64,000 nt of DNA from Christiangramia echinicola DSM 19838 (GCF_000423065.1 NZ_AUHG01000011.1:806001-870000), one strand, 5' to 3'. Shown: positions 17,035-27,356, counted from the stretch's first letter. Numbers and translations: made by a program. The notes: generated from the letters alone by a model not told the origin.

Positions 17035-19437
17035 ATGGAAGAATTGCAAGATTTTAACGAAGAGAAAGAAGAGTCTAATTTTGATTTAAAAGCTGAAATT
17101 TATAAATATCTTGCTTATTGGAAATGGATACTGTTCGGTTTCCTGATTGGAGGTTTACTTGCATTTCTTTATAATAGATATACTATCCCGAAATATAGAA
17201 CAGAATCTACAATATTGATTGTGAATGATCAGGAAAAAAATGCGATGAGCGCATTACCATCGGGAGGAGGTGCTATTCTTTCTCTAGAAAATGATGGTCT
17301 GCAGAATCATATCGAAAAACTAAAATCCAAACAACTTGTTGAAAGTGTTGTAGATGAATTAGATCTGAACGTTTCTTATTTTATTGAAGGAAATGTCATT
17401 AAGGTTGAAGCCTACAAATCGAGTCCTATTCTTATTGAATTTATCACAAAGGATTCAATAGTAAATTTTTCTAATGCAAACATTTTTGTTACTCCTGTTT
17501 CAGATACTTCCTTTAGATTGGAAGTAAGTGACTCAGATTATTCTGAAATATATGAGATTGGTCAGATTATCGAATTGAATGATATAAAATTTACAATATT
17601 GCCCAGGTCTGGTGGCGAAGAGGGAAATTTCAAACGTACAAGTACTGTTAATATTAAATTAACACCATTACGAGAGGTAGCGAACAATTTTATTCAAAGC
17701 CTTTTTATTTCTCCAAAAGGTCAGGCAAAAGATATTTTGTCATTAAGTATAGTTAATCCATCTAGTCAGAAATCAGAGGATTTTCTTAATAAACTGATGG
17801 AACGTTTTAATGAAGAAGGAGTTAAAGATAAACAAGAGGTAGCTGAGAATACCACAGCATTTATTCAGGAGAGGCTTGAAATGATAACTACTGAATTAGA
17901 TTCAGTCGAGGTAGGCATTGCCGATTTTAAAAGAGAGAATCGTTTAATGAGTGTAGAGTCTGGAGCCTCAGAGTTCCAATCAAAGTTTTCAGCAGCTGAA
18001 CAGGAAATTTTTAATCTCCAAACCCAACTTGAGCTTCTTAACTCTATCGAGGATCTATTGCGTCAACAAGGAAAATATGATTTCTTACCTGAGGTAGGAA
18101 TTAGTGACGGGGGAGTTTCTGGGTTAATCTCTTCCTATAATTCCATTGTAATGGAACGTAATATGTATTTAAACGGTGGGACGGAAAAAAATCCTGTTGT
18201 TGAAACACTAACTGAACAATTGGACTCTTTGAGGGATAATCTTTTTGATAATATAAGCAGTACCAGGCAATCCCTGAATGTGAAATTAAGGAAATTAGAT
18301 CAGCGTGAAAACATAGCGGAAGGAAAATTCAGCAATTTCCCGGGGCTTGAAAAAGGGATGCGAAATATAGAAAGGCAGCAGCAAATAAAAGAACAGCTTT
18401 ATTTATTTTTATTGCAAAGACGGGAAGAAGCAGCAATTTCCTTTGCTGCGACTGCTTCTGTGGCTCGGGTTATAGATTCAGCCTTTACCATAGATAAACC
18501 TGTTGATCCTGCGCCATGGTTAATTTTGATTGGAGGTTTTATTATTGGATTAATCATCCCTATTTTAATCATTTTTATAAAGAATCTTTTAGATACAAAA
18601 GTGCATCATAAAGGGGATTTAGGGCCTTTGTTAAAATCATTGCCTTTCATAGGTGAGGTTCCTAGAATTGCGCAGGATCAAAGCGATATTATTCAATTAA
18701 ATGACAGATCTCCTTTAGCTGAGTCATTTAGAATTCTCAGAACAAATCTGGCTTACCTCATTCAGAATAAAGATAAAAGTGCAGGTGACGTAATTTTTGT
18801 AACGTCTACTGTGAAAGGAGAGGGGAAAACCTTCATATCCTATAATTTGTCCCGGACACTATCCAGTACCAATAAAACTGTATTACTTATCGGTGCAGAT
18901 ATTAGAAACCCTAAATTACATAGATATACCAGTAACACGCTGGGTGCTAAAGAAAAAGGTCTTTCCGATTATTTATATGATTACGAAGTGACCGCCAGTG
19001 ATGTTATTTCTAAGACTAATGACGATAATATCTCAGTAGATGTCATTTTATCGGGTCCAATTCCACCGAATCCTGCTGAATTATTGATGAATGATAGGAT
19101 GGAAACTTTAATTGAGCAGGCAAAAACACAATATGATTACGTAATAGTTGATACAGCCCCCGCTATGATCGTTACAGATACTCTGTTGATCAGTCAATTA
19201 GCTGATTACACTTTATATGTGACCAGAGCAGATTTTACCGAGAAGAACTTACTTGATTTCCCCAAAGATCTTAAAAAACAAGGTAAACTTAAAGGACTGG
19301 CAGTAATTCTAAATGATGTAGATTATTCTAAGTTCTCTTACGGAGCACAATACGGTTACTCCTATGGTTATGGTTATGGTTACGGAGTTGATAAGGAGAG
19401 CAGGTGGAAACGCTTGAAGAGGAGATTGTTTAGTTAA
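17035..19437 (+). CDS. wzc: Wzc-like polysaccharide co-polymerase and tyrosine autokinase
   Basis: This 800-residue protein has an N-terminal membrane helix, a Wzz domain, a long periplasmic coiled-coil region, a second membrane helix near residues 500-520, and a cytoplasmic BY-kinase domain. Walker A is VTSTVKGEGKTF (K598), Walker A' is LLIGADIRNP, and Walker B is YVIVDTAPAM. The tail is a tyrosine cluster (QYGYSYGYGYGYG) that is the autophosphorylation site in this family. It controls chain length and export. The convergent PHP phosphatase gene overlaps its last 8 bases and would reverse the phosphorylation. Confidence 0.93.
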   Translation: MEELQDFNEEKEESNFDLKAEIYKYLAYWKWILFGFLIGGLLAFLYNRYTIPKYRTESTILIVNDQEKNAMSALPSGGGAILSLENDGLQNHIEKLKSKQLVESVVDELDLNVSYFIEGNVIKVEAYKSSPILIEFITKDSIVNFSNANIFVTPVSDTSFRLEVSDSDYSEIYEIGQIIELNDIKFTILPRSGGEEGNFKRTSTVNIKLTPLREVANNFIQSLFISPKGQAKDILSLSIVNPSSQKSEDFLNKLMERFNEEGVKDKQEVAENTTAFIQERLEMITTELDSVEVGIADFKRENRLMSVESGASEFQSKFSAAEQEIFNLQTQLELLNSIEDLLRQQGKYDFLPEVGISDGGVSGLISSYNSIVMERNMYLNGGTEKNPVVETLTEQLDSLRDNLFDNISSTRQSLNVKLRKLDQRENIAEGKFSNFPGLEKGMRNIERQQQIKEQLYLFLLQRREEAAISFAATASVARVIDSAFTIDKPVDPAPWLILIGGFIIGLIIPILIIFIKNLLDTKVHHKGDLGPLLKSLPFIGEVPRIAQDQSDIIQLNDRSPLAESFRILRTNLAYLIQNKDKSAGDVIFVTSTVKGEGKTFISYNLSRTLSSTNKTVLLIGADIRNPKLHRYTSNTLGAKEKGLSDYLYDYEVTASDVISKTNDDNISVDVILSGPIPPNPAELLMNDRMETLIEQAKTQYDYVIVDTAPAMIVTDTLLISQLADYTLYVTRADFTEKNLLDFPKDLKKQGKLKGLAVILNDVDYSKFSYGAQYGYSYGYGYGYGVDKESRWKRLKRRLFS

Positions 19438-20161
19438 ACAGTTTCTTATTATTTTCTATAATCGATCTGATAATTGAAAGGTGTTTTTTACGTATTTGTA
19501 TATTTTTAATTTTTTCAATATGATCAATTCTATGTGCATCACTACTTATAAAGTCGATCATATTGTTTTCTAATAATTGATAAGCTGTTTTTTGGATCCC
19601 TATACCATAATGACCAGATAAAGAAAGCATATTCAGCTGAAAATCGCAGCCTCTCGATTTTATATCGGTATACTTGTTTAATTTTTTAGAGTGATAATAT
19701 GAGTAGCGTTCTGGATGTGCTAATATGGGTGAATATGAGTTATTCTGAAGTTTAAAAAGGATTTCGTTTAGATTTAATGGTTGTTGAAAATAAGACATTT
19801 CAACTAGGACCCTATTGCCCGAGATAGTTAGGATCTGATTATTTTCTATGATCTCAACAAAATGATGATCCATCATATATTCTGCTGAAAATTCTAAACT
19901 TACCGAATCGGATACTTTCGATTTTAATTTATTATAAGACTTCTTTATTGTTTCAGGAGTATTTGGATAATAGTCGTTCATCACATGAGGGGTGGCCACA
20001 AAGTCATGAATACCTATTTTTTCAAATTCTTTAATTAATTCAATAGATTCTTCGACAGTTTTTGCTCCATCATCAATACCTGGTAGAATGTGGTTGTGAA
20101 AATCAGTTATTCCATCAATCAGGTCTACTAAAAAAACTTTCTTTTTAAATATTGAAAACAT
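19430..20161 (-). CDS. PHP-type protein-tyrosine phosphatase (CpsB/YwqE-like)
   Basis: This 243-residue protein shows the PHP metal motif DFHNHILPGIDDGAKT (H22, H24), ATPHVMNDY, ILAHPERYSYY and SSDAHRIDH, which are the four metal-binding blocks of the CpsB/YwqE group. These Mn-dependent enzymes dephosphorylate the tyrosine tail of Wzc-type kinases. It is on the opposite strand, tail-to-tail with wzc (8-base overlap), and shares a short divergent promoter region with the Wzi-like gene at 20239. The pairing with wzc strongly supports the role. Confidence 0.9.
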   Translation of the reverse strand: MFSIFKKKVFLVDLIDGITDFHNHILPGIDDGAKTVEESIELIKEFEKIGIHDFVATPHVMNDYYPNTPETIKKSYNKLKSKVSDSVSLEFSAEYMMDHHFVEIIENNQILTISGNRVLVEMSYFQQPLNLNEILFKLQNNSYSPILAHPERYSYYHSKKLNKYTDIKSRGCDFQLNMLSLSGHYGIGIQKTAYQLLENNMIDFISSDAHRIDHIEKIKNIQIRKKHLSIIRSIIENNKKLFN

Positions 20162-20238
20162 TCAGATTATTTTACCGTTCAAAATTACATAATTTTAATT
20201 CTTATTATTAATATTTGCAGAGTTCCTAGATCTAATTT

Positions 20239-21597
20239 ATGAGATTTCTCTTGCTTTTTGTTTTTTCTGTATTAACAGGATTCCCATCTTATACCCAATC
20301 CAGTTATGAAGTTACCTTTGAAGGTCAGGGGCAATTGTTTTCAGATGATGAATCTCCATTTTGGATGCACACTAATTATCGCGGAAGGCTAGACGAAAAA
20401 TCATATCTCTCCGGTTTAATTACTTCAACTGCACGATTTGATCTTAGCCCCAAGAGTTATGCAGAATTAGGTTTGGGAGCTTTATATAAAGATGGTTATG
20501 AGGATGGAGTTAAGCTTGATGAGTTATATTTCAATTTTGTCTCTCCTAAGTTTGGTGTCGTAGTAGGTAAGAAACAGCGAGAGGATCTATTTCAGGGACT
20601 CAGTGCTACTAATGAAAGTATTTTATGGTCCTTGAATGCAGCACCTATGCCAGGTATCCGGTTTTTTATAAAAGATCCACTTTTTTTAATAGATGATCAT
20701 GGGTTAGGGATTAAGGCTAGCCTGGAAGAGTATTTAATGGATGATGAGAGATACATTGCAGATACAAGAGTTCATCATAAATCGGCACATTTAGTCTATA
20801 GAAGTAAAAATAACTTCCAGATCGATGTTGGAGTCCAGCATTTTGTACAATGGGCAGGTACTTCAGAGGAATTTGGAGTATTGCCAGGGAGCTTTGAGGA
20901 TTATATTAGAATATTCACTGGAATGGCGAGTGAAGGAGATGTGGGTAATGGTCAGGAAGTAAATGCCTTAGGTAATCAGATTGGTAGTTATGAATTAAAG
21001 ATAAAAACCAAAATTCGTGATTTAGATTTCAGATTTATTTATAATCACATTTTTGAGGATGCTTCGGGAATGAAAGGTGGAAATCTACCTGATGGTCGGT
21101 ATGCGGTTTACTTTGAAGATAATAGGGATGCTTTCTGGGGTACTTCATGGTTAAAAGCTTTTATGTACGAGTTTTACTACACTAAAAATCAAAGTAGATC
21201 TCGTGTAAGTTCCGAAATTGATGGAGCTGACAACTATTTCAATAATAACCTATACAGGTCTGGATGGACATATAATTCTCAGGTATTAGGAGTTCCTTTT
21301 ATTCTTTTGAATGACAATAATTTCAGAATTGGAACCAATATTTTAACGGTTCATCATTTAGGGATGAGAGGTCAATTGTTTGATGATTATCCATATCGAT
21401 TTCTATTAGGTTATAGAAAGAATTACGGAGTAAAGGGATCATTTTTTCCTGAAACTAAAGAGATCTTTTCATCTTTAATTGAGGTTGAACTAATAAACAG
21501 TAATTATAATTTGAAAGCTCAGCTTGGGGCTGATTTTAAATTTCAAGACAATTCAAATTTTGGAGTCGGCTTAAATTTCTCAAAAACAATTTTTTGA
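20239..21597 (+). CDS. wzi: Capsule-assembly Wzi-family outer-membrane protein
   Basis: This 452-residue protein has a signal peptide (MRFLLLFVFSVLTGFPSYTQS) and alternating hydrophobic strands typical of a beta-barrel, ending in Phe (NFSKTIF), as expected for outer-membrane proteins. Motifs such as SPFWMHTNYRGR and LYFNFVSPKFGVVVGKK match the Wzi family of Bacteroidota, which anchors or assembles capsule at the surface. Position after wzc and the phosphatase supports this. E. coli Wzi is of similar length. Confidence 0.85.
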   Translation: MRFLLLFVFSVLTGFPSYTQSSYEVTFEGQGQLFSDDESPFWMHTNYRGRLDEKSYLSGLITSTARFDLSPKSYAELGLGALYKDGYEDGVKLDELYFNFVSPKFGVVVGKKQREDLFQGLSATNESILWSLNAAPMPGIRFFIKDPLFLIDDHGLGIKASLEEYLMDDERYIADTRVHHKSAHLVYRSKNNFQIDVGVQHFVQWAGTSEEFGVLPGSFEDYIRIFTGMASEGDVGNGQEVNALGNQIGSYELKIKTKIRDLDFRFIYNHIFEDASGMKGGNLPDGRYAVYFEDNRDAFWGTSWLKAFMYEFYYTKNQSRSRVSSEIDGADNYFNNNLYRSGWTYNSQVLGVPFILLNDNNFRIGTNILTVHHLGMRGQLFDDYPYRFLLGYRKNYGVKGSFFPETKEIFSSLIEVELINSNYNLKAQLGADFKFQDNSNFGVGLNFSKTIF

Positions 21598-21686
21598 AAT
21601 TCATTTAACGATTTTTTTTGTACTTTCAACGTACTTTAAATTATTTGCCCTAAAACCTGAATCTGGAAACTACCCTACATCATACT

Positions 21687-24600
21687 GTGGCTATCATAAC
21701 TTATTGTTATAATAAAGGTGTCTGTGCATTCAATTCAAATGTGAAGGATCTTTTTTCAAGTTTTCCTAAGAGTAAAGATCTAATTGGTCTCAAGATGGAG
21801 GATCTCTTTGATAAATCTTCCGCAATTACAATTGATAAGAAGCTAAAGGTATGTATCAGTGGCAGTCCACAGACAGTTATACTTAACCGGGCAAATTTTG
21901 ATCTTAAACTTACTCTCTCTCCCATTGTTGATCTCGACGGAAAAATTGAAAAAACTTCTATAATTATAGAAAAAGTTGAAAAGCCGGAACCTCAGAATGA
22001 TATAAAATCTCAGAAAGTTGAAATAGAAAAAGAATTAGAATATAATAGGCAGGTATATTCTAATCTATTCTATAATAATCCAGACGCTGTATTTTCTTTT
22101 GATTTGGAAGGGAATTTTGTGAATGCTAATAAGAAGTCTGCAGAATTGGCCGAAACTTCCCACACTGAATTGTTAAAAATGCATTTCCTTCCACTAGTTT
22201 CTGAAAAGGATCATCCCCTTGTTTTAGAACATTTTCATAAAGCTACTTTAGGAGAGCAACAGAACTATCACATAAATTTTATAAGTGTTAAGGGAACTGT
22301 CAGAATTTTAGAGATTAATAATTTCCCTATTAAGTATAATGATAAAATCATTGGGGTATATGGAATAGCAAAAGATATAACCCGTCAAAAAAATACTGAA
22401 AATAAAATTCTGGAAGAAAGGCAAATGCTGAGAGCAATTATTGATAATATTCCTGACTATATTTTCGTAAAAAACAGAGAGCATAAGAGCATTCTTTCAA
22501 ATCGTAAATTTTACCAACAAATTTTAGGGAAGTCTAGTGATGATAGCGATATAGGGTTTACTCCACTAGATTATTTTGATTCTGAAAAAGGCGAAGCGGT
22601 CATAGCAGATAATGAATGGGTGATGAATTCTGGCCAGGAAGTGATAAATCGTCCAGATAACGTAATCAATATTAATGGCAGGCAGGAGAAAGTTTTGCTT
22701 ACCAAAGTACCATTAAGGAACCAGAACGAAGAAATAATTGGAATAGTAGGTATTGCTCGAGACATAACTGAAACGTACCTGCATAATAAAAAGCAGGATC
22801 TAATTTTTAAAGTGATCAAAGCTTTTGGTGACAAACCCACCTTTCAGGATGCTATGATAAAGACTTTAAGTCTTTTTTGTAAAGAACTTGGATTTGATTA
22901 TGCAGAATCCTATAAAGTAAGTGTTAACAATCAAAATCTAGTAAGAAAAGCATTTTGGCCTTTAAATGAAGATCTATCTGAAAATGGTACAACCTATGAA
23001 AAGGGAGAAGGTTTGCCGGGCAGTGTCTGGAAAACTGGCAAATTGAAGATTTTGAGAGCTGGGAAGGATAATACGTTACTTAAAAGCATGGTCTTTAAGG
23101 ATAAAAAATCATTAAAGTCTGCAGTAGGAATTCCAATTCTTTTTGAAGGAAAATTAATCTCTATATTTTGTCTAGGTTCGATTGAAGGTGATAAAAAAAT
23201 CGAGAGTAAACTTTTAGGAAGTTTAACGTTACAGATCGCATCTGCCATAGAACGAAAAAGAAGTCAGGAGCAGCTAAATGACTTTTTTGAATACTCACCT
23301 AACCTGATTGCCGTGGTTGGATTAGATGGATTTATTAAGAAAATAAACCCATCTTTTATTGAGAAATTTGGGTATAGTGAATATGAAATTCTGACTAAAC
23401 CATATAGTTCCTTCATTCATCCTGATGATCTTGAAAAAGCAAAGAAAGCAATTGAAAGTGTATCTGTAGAGGGATTAGATTTCGGTATTAGATGCCTTAA
23501 AAAGGACGGAGATTATCTGTGGATCTCGTGGCGTTTTTCACGTTTCTTTTCTGAAGAGAATATTGTTTTCGTTTACGGAACTGACATCACTCCTCTAAAG
23601 GAAACTCATGAAGAGCTTTCCAAACAAATCAATGTTCGAAAAAGTATTCAGGAGAAATTAGAAGAATCAGAAGAAAAATACAGGAGTTTATTTGATGCCA
23701 GTCCGCTGCCTATGTGGGTGTTAGATAGAGAGTCTTTAAAGTTTCTAAAGGTAAATAAGGTAGCCATAGATTTATATGGTTATACTGAGGCGGAGTTCAT
23801 GAAAATGACCGTTAAGGACCTCTGGGCGCCGGAGCAGGAACAAAGTATTAACCCGGTTTTACGTTCTAATAAAGATGAGTTTTTCCAGGTGAAAGTTAAA
23901 CACCTTAAAAAAAATGGGGAACTCATATATGTTAATGTAAACAGTAATCCCGTAACCTTTGCTGGTCAGAACGCAAGAGTGTCACTAATAAAAAACGTTA
24001 CAGACAGAATAAAAGCTGAAGAAAAGTTATCACATAGTGAACAAAGGTTTAAGGCTTTAGTTCAGGATGGTTCAGATCTTATTTCAATTGTAGATGCTAA
24101 TTTCAATTACATATATAATAGTCCGGCTTCTAAAACTGTATTTGGTAAAGAACCTTCTATTCTAAAAGGCTCGAACTTTAGAGATCTCATCCATAGAGAA
24201 GATAACAAAAGAATAGAGGAACATATTTCTAAATTAAAAACACAAAAGCGGGTTCAGTTGCCTTCCTATAGAGTTAAAGGTCCTAATAATAATTGGCGTT
24301 GGATAGAGACGATAATGACCGATTTAAAAGAGGAGCCAGCCATTGGAGGAATAATAATGAATTCCAGGGATATCACCGAATTTGTTGAGCAGGAGAAAGA
24401 ACTTCTGGAAAGCCTGAAGCGGTATAACATAGTTGCCAAAGCAACTAGTGATATTATCACAGATTATAATATTGAAAGAGATGAAATGAGAGTTAGTGAT
24501 GCCAGCTTTAAAATGTTTGGTTTCGAAAATGAGGAAGGCATTTATCCCGGAGAATGGTGGAGGGATCAGGTTCATCCCGATGATTATGAAAATGTAAAGG

Positions 24601-25007
24601 CAGGCGTTTGTAAAATGATAGAAAATAACCTGAAAAACCTAACTATGGAATATAGGTTTAAGTGTGCAGATGGAAGCTATAAATATATTCTGGATAGAAG
24701 CTATCTAATTTCAGACGAGAACAACAAGCCAAATAGAATAATTGGTTCCATGCAGGATATTACTGAAAGAAAACGTCATTTAATAGCTATAGAGAACCAT
24801 AATAAAAGATTAAAAGAAATAGCATGGACCCAATCTCACCTCGTACGAGCGCCATTGGCAAAAGTAATGGGACTGGTAGATCTACTTCTTAATTATAAAG
24901 ATGATTTAGATAATACTGAAGAAGTCCTGGAAAATATTTTAAATTCAGCAAATGAGCTTGATGCTATAATAAGGCAGATTGCTAGTCAGTCTGAAAAAGA
25001 ATTATAA
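21687..25007 (+). CDS. Multi-PAS/GAF sensor protein ending in a histidine phospho-acceptor domain, no ATPase domain
   Basis: GTG 21687 is the only usable start after the in-frame stop at 21651, giving 1106 residues. Domains in order, approximately: an N-terminal PAS-like segment, two PAS (120-370), a GAF (375-525), four PAS (525-1030), and a HisKA-type helix pair with the H-box QSHLVRAPLAKVMG (H1051). The protein ends 55 residues later. The N, G1 and G2 boxes of a HATPase domain are absent, and no such domain is encoded before the next gene. It therefore cannot phosphorylate itself in the normal way. A lone receiver follows 29 bases downstream. It is cytoplasmic, with no membrane segments. 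Confidence 0.85.
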   Translation: MAIITYCYNKGVCAFNSNVKDLFSSFPKSKDLIGLKMEDLFDKSSAITIDKKLKVCISGSPQTVILNRANFDLKLTLSPIVDLDGKIEKTSIIIEKVEKPEPQNDIKSQKVEIEKELEYNRQVYSNLFYNNPDAVFSFDLEGNFVNANKKSAELAETSHTELLKMHFLPLVSEKDHPLVLEHFHKATLGEQQNYHINFISVKGTVRILEINNFPIKYNDKIIGVYGIAKDITRQKNTENKILEERQMLRAIIDNIPDYIFVKNREHKSILSNRKFYQQILGKSSDDSDIGFTPLDYFDSEKGEAVIADNEWVMNSGQEVINRPDNVININGRQEKVLLTKVPLRNQNEEIIGIVGIARDITETYLHNKKQDLIFKVIKAFGDKPTFQDAMIKTLSLFCKELGFDYAESYKVSVNNQNLVRKAFWPLNEDLSENGTTYEKGEGLPGSVWKTGKLKILRAGKDNTLLKSMVFKDKKSLKSAVGIPILFEGKLISIFCLGSIEGDKKIESKLLGSLTLQIASAIERKRSQEQLNDFFEYSPNLIAVVGLDGFIKKINPSFIEKFGYSEYEILTKPYSSFIHPDDLEKAKKAIESVSVEGLDFGIRCLKKDGDYLWISWRFSRFFSEENIVFVYGTDITPLKETHEELSKQINVRKSIQEKLEESEEKYRSLFDASPLPMWVLDRESLKFLKVNKVAIDLYGYTEAEFMKMTVKDLWAPEQEQSINPVLRSNKDEFFQVKVKHLKKNGELIYVNVNSNPVTFAGQNARVSLIKNVTDRIKAEEKLSHSEQRFKALVQDGSDLISIVDANFNYIYNSPASKTVFGKEPSILKGSNFRDLIHREDNKRIEEHISKLKTQKRVQLPSYRVKGPNNNWRWIETIMTDLKEEPAIGGIIMNSRDITEFVEQEKELLESLKRYNIVAKATSDIITDYNIERDEMRVSDASFKMFGFENEEGIYPGEWWRDQVHPDDYENVKAGVCKMIENNLKNLTMEYRFKCADGSYKYILDRSYLISDENNKPNRIIGSMQDITERKRHLIAIENHNKRLKEIAWTQSHLVRAPLAKVMGLVDLLLNYKDDLDNTEEVLENILNSANELDAIIRQIASQSEKEL

Positions 25008-25036
25008 TACAACCCCTCAAATTAAACCCCTACAAG

Positions 25037-25441
25037 ATGTTGCGAACGATAATAATTGATGATGATGATATTGTAACTTTTCTTCAAAGGAAAATTGTTT
25101 CAAAATGTGAACTGGACCCAGACCCTATTTGTTTTAAGGATGGGGGAAAGGCATTGGAATTCTTAGAACATGATTCAGATCCAGAAGTAGATTATTTAAT
25201 AATGCTGGATATCAATATGCCTCAAATGAGCGGCTGGGAATTTCTAGAGAAAATGAAGCTAGTTTCAGATAATGAACGTTTTTACGTTGTTATGGTCACT
25301 TCTTCGATAGATAGAAAAGACAAACGTGAAGCTGCAAACGATTCACATGTAGTAGATTTTATAGAAAAACCTGTTTCTGCAAGACACTGCTCTAAGCTTA
25401 AAGGTATCTCTAAGTTGTCAGGCTACTTTGAGGAGGGGTGA
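25037..25441 (+). CDS. Single-domain response regulator
   Basis: This 134-residue receiver has the acidic pocket IIIDDDD, the phospho-acceptor Asp58 in IMLDINMPQMSG, VVMVTSSID with the switch Thr/Ser, and the conserved Lys in DFIEKPVS. There is no output domain, so it acts by protein contact or as a phosphate relay, as is common in Bacteroidota. It is probably cotranscribed with the PAS sensor. Its 3' end overlaps the convergent hydrolase gene by 32 bases. Confidence 0.9.
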   Translation: MLRTIIIDDDDIVTFLQRKIVSKCELDPDPICFKDGGKALEFLEHDSDPEVDYLIMLDINMPQMSGWEFLEKMKLVSDNERFYVVMVTSSIDRKDKREAANDSHVVDFIEKPVSARHCSKLKGISKLSGYFEEG

Positions 25442-26522
25442 ATTCTATCTTCCTCATTAATGGATCTGCATTTTTAATCTTTTCTTCAGCCCAGTCCTTT
25501 TCTTCTTCTGCAGGTTCATCGGTATCTTCATTGATCGCTTCCGCGGTAGGTTCATAATTTAAATTGATATACATGGGAAAATGATCAGACCCTATGTTCT
25601 TTTCGCGGGCAATTTCAATCAAAGTGAAATCCTTTGTATGAAATACATGATCTAACGGCCATCTTAACAGAAAGTATTTAGAATGAAATGTATTGAAGAA
25701 ACCTCTACCTTTTCTTGGGTCCATAAGTCCGCTTAACTTCTGGAACAATCTTGTAGTCCTGGACCAGGCAACATCATTCAGGTCTCCAATAACAAGTATT
25801 GAATCACTTTCAGCATCTATATCACGACCAAGCATTAAGAGTTCGGCGTCTCTATTTGTAGAAGTATCACTCTCAGTAGGACTTGGAGGTTTAGGATGCA
25901 GGCAATGCAGTCTAACCTTTTTTCCGTTTCGTAATATTACGTTACCATGTATGGAAGGAATATCTTCCTGAACCAAATTCCTGACCTTAATATCGTCAAG
26001 TTCAAGTTTTGAATAAAGATGCATTCCATATAAATTATCTTTCGGGATCTTGACGGTATATTGGTATTCTTCTTCCAATTCAGATAGCTCTTCCTCCCAT
26101 CGTTTATCTGACTCTAAAGTTAAAAGTATATCTGGTTTGCGTTTCTTAACTAATGCGATAAGCTTATCACTACGCTTATTTGGAGTGAGTACATTACTTA
26201 CTAGAATTGAAACGGTAGCGTTAGGATCACTGCCTTTAAATCTAAGTACCTGCTTCCTGGAAAGGTAGGTATAAGGGAATATCTTTTTAAACTGATATAG
26301 AAGACTTAATACAAGAGCAGCAATAGCAATAAATTGCCAGTTATCAGAAAAATCATATACATATACTGAAAACGCTATAACTACAATAATAAGGAAACTT
26401 ATCTGAATACGAGGAAAGTCAAAACCTCGTATCCACCATTCATCAAACCTGGTAAGCGAAGCCAGTGTAGGGATGCACATTAAAACTGTAAAGAATAAGA
26501 TTATAATTTCACCAACCGTCAT
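25410..26522 (-). CDS. Membrane-anchored endonuclease/exonuclease/phosphatase-family protein
   Basis: This 370-residue protein has three N-terminal membrane helices (residues about 5-85), then an EEP fold: ILVSNVL (catalytic Asn), LLTLESD (metal Glu), VIGDLND (Asp/Asn) and the closing GSDHFPMY (Asp-His). The C-terminus is a charged tail rich in Glu. Such proteins hydrolyse phosphodiesters in nucleic acids, lipids or sugars outside the membrane; the substrate is not evident. It lies 12 bases downstream of the PAP2 phosphatase on the same strand, so lipid or nucleotide phosphate turnover is a reasonable guess. Confidence 0.85.
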   Translation of the reverse strand: MTVGEIIILFFTVLMCIPTLASLTRFDEWWIRGFDFPRIQISFLIIVVIAFSVYVYDFSDNWQFIAIAALVLSLLYQFKKIFPYTYLSRKQVLRFKGSDPNATVSILVSNVLTPNKRSDKLIALVKKRKPDILLTLESDKRWEEELSELEEEYQYTVKIPKDNLYGMHLYSKLELDDIKVRNLVQEDIPSIHGNVILRNGKKVRLHCLHPKPPSPTESDTSTNRDAELLMLGRDIDAESDSILVIGDLNDVAWSRTTRLFQKLSGLMDPRKGRGFFNTFHSKYFLLRWPLDHVFHTKDFTLIEIAREKNIGSDHFPMYINLNYEPTAEAINEDTDEPAEEEKDWAEEKIKNADPLMRKIEFTPPQSSLTT

Positions 26523-26534
26523 TTAAATATGTTT

Positions 26535-27356
26535 TTAAAAGCTATAGTTAACAGCTATACCTTTAGTGTCTATGCCGGTTCCCATAACATTTGTCTGCGC
26601 GGTTGGATATACATCCAATCTTTCATTCCCGATCTTGTGAATTTCTGGAACTAAGATACCACATGCCGCTCCAATTCCAAAACCAATTAGATTATCTGTA
26701 AGGAAATGTTTTCCCGCTTTTGTTCTTAAATACCCAACGTAAGCTGGTACGGCTACTGCACCTGCCCAAACAAATGGAACCGCTGATGAATCGGGATTGA
26801 AATCATGAAATACTTTGGCGCTGAAAAATGTAGCAGCAGCAGTAGCAGCAGTATGCCCGGCAAAAAATGATCGTTGTGCATCTGAATCTTTCCTTTCTTT
26901 AGCTGATAAATTTTCATTATAAACTAAAGGTCTGCTTTTTTGAACCGTTCCTGCTGTTATAGTAAATAACGCTCCCGTTGTCGCCATGGTTTCAACGAAC
27001 ATCACAGAAATTTGTCCGAAATTCTTTCTTTCATCTTCACCTAATAGAAAAAGTATCGGGCTGGCAAATGATGCATAAAATGGAACGTAGCTTAGTTCAT
27101 CAGCATTTGCCGAGTAATTTCCTGCCGCCCCGCGATTAATTTTCCATATGTCATTTCTATCCAAATTTGCAAGGTCATTGTCAGTTAATTCATCTTTATT
27201 CTGAATGGTAATAACACCTAATACGTTAAGCGCAGTAGACCCTGCGATCCACGAACCATCTTTCCAGAATTCAGTTCTATAGGGAGATGAGCTTTCCTGT
27301 GCTATGAAGTTCATAGATATAAATAGCATTATTAATAGGGGAGCGATTTTTCTCAT
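26535..27356 (-). CDS. PAP2-family phosphatase
   Basis: This 273-residue protein has a signal peptide (MRKIAPLLIMLFISMNFIAQ) and the three phosphatase motifs: VQKSRPLVYN, SFFAGHTAA with the catalytic His, and RTKAGKHFLTDNLIGF with the second His. PAP2 enzymes remove phosphate from lipid or other phosphoesters in the periplasm; undecaprenyl pyrophosphate is one possible substrate. It is followed after 12 bases by the EEP protein. The upstream 164 bases are divergent with the VWA gene. Confidence 0.88.
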   Translation of the reverse strand: MRKIAPLLIMLFISMNFIAQESSSPYRTEFWKDGSWIAGSTALNVLGVITIQNKDELTDNDLANLDRNDIWKINRGAAGNYSANADELSYVPFYASFASPILFLLGEDERKNFGQISVMFVETMATTGALFTITAGTVQKSRPLVYNENLSAKERKDSDAQRSFFAGHTAATAAATFFSAKVFHDFNPDSSAVPFVWAGAVAVPAYVGYLRTKAGKHFLTDNLIGFGIGAACGILVPEIHKIGNERLDVYPTAQTNVMGTGIDTKGIAVNYSF

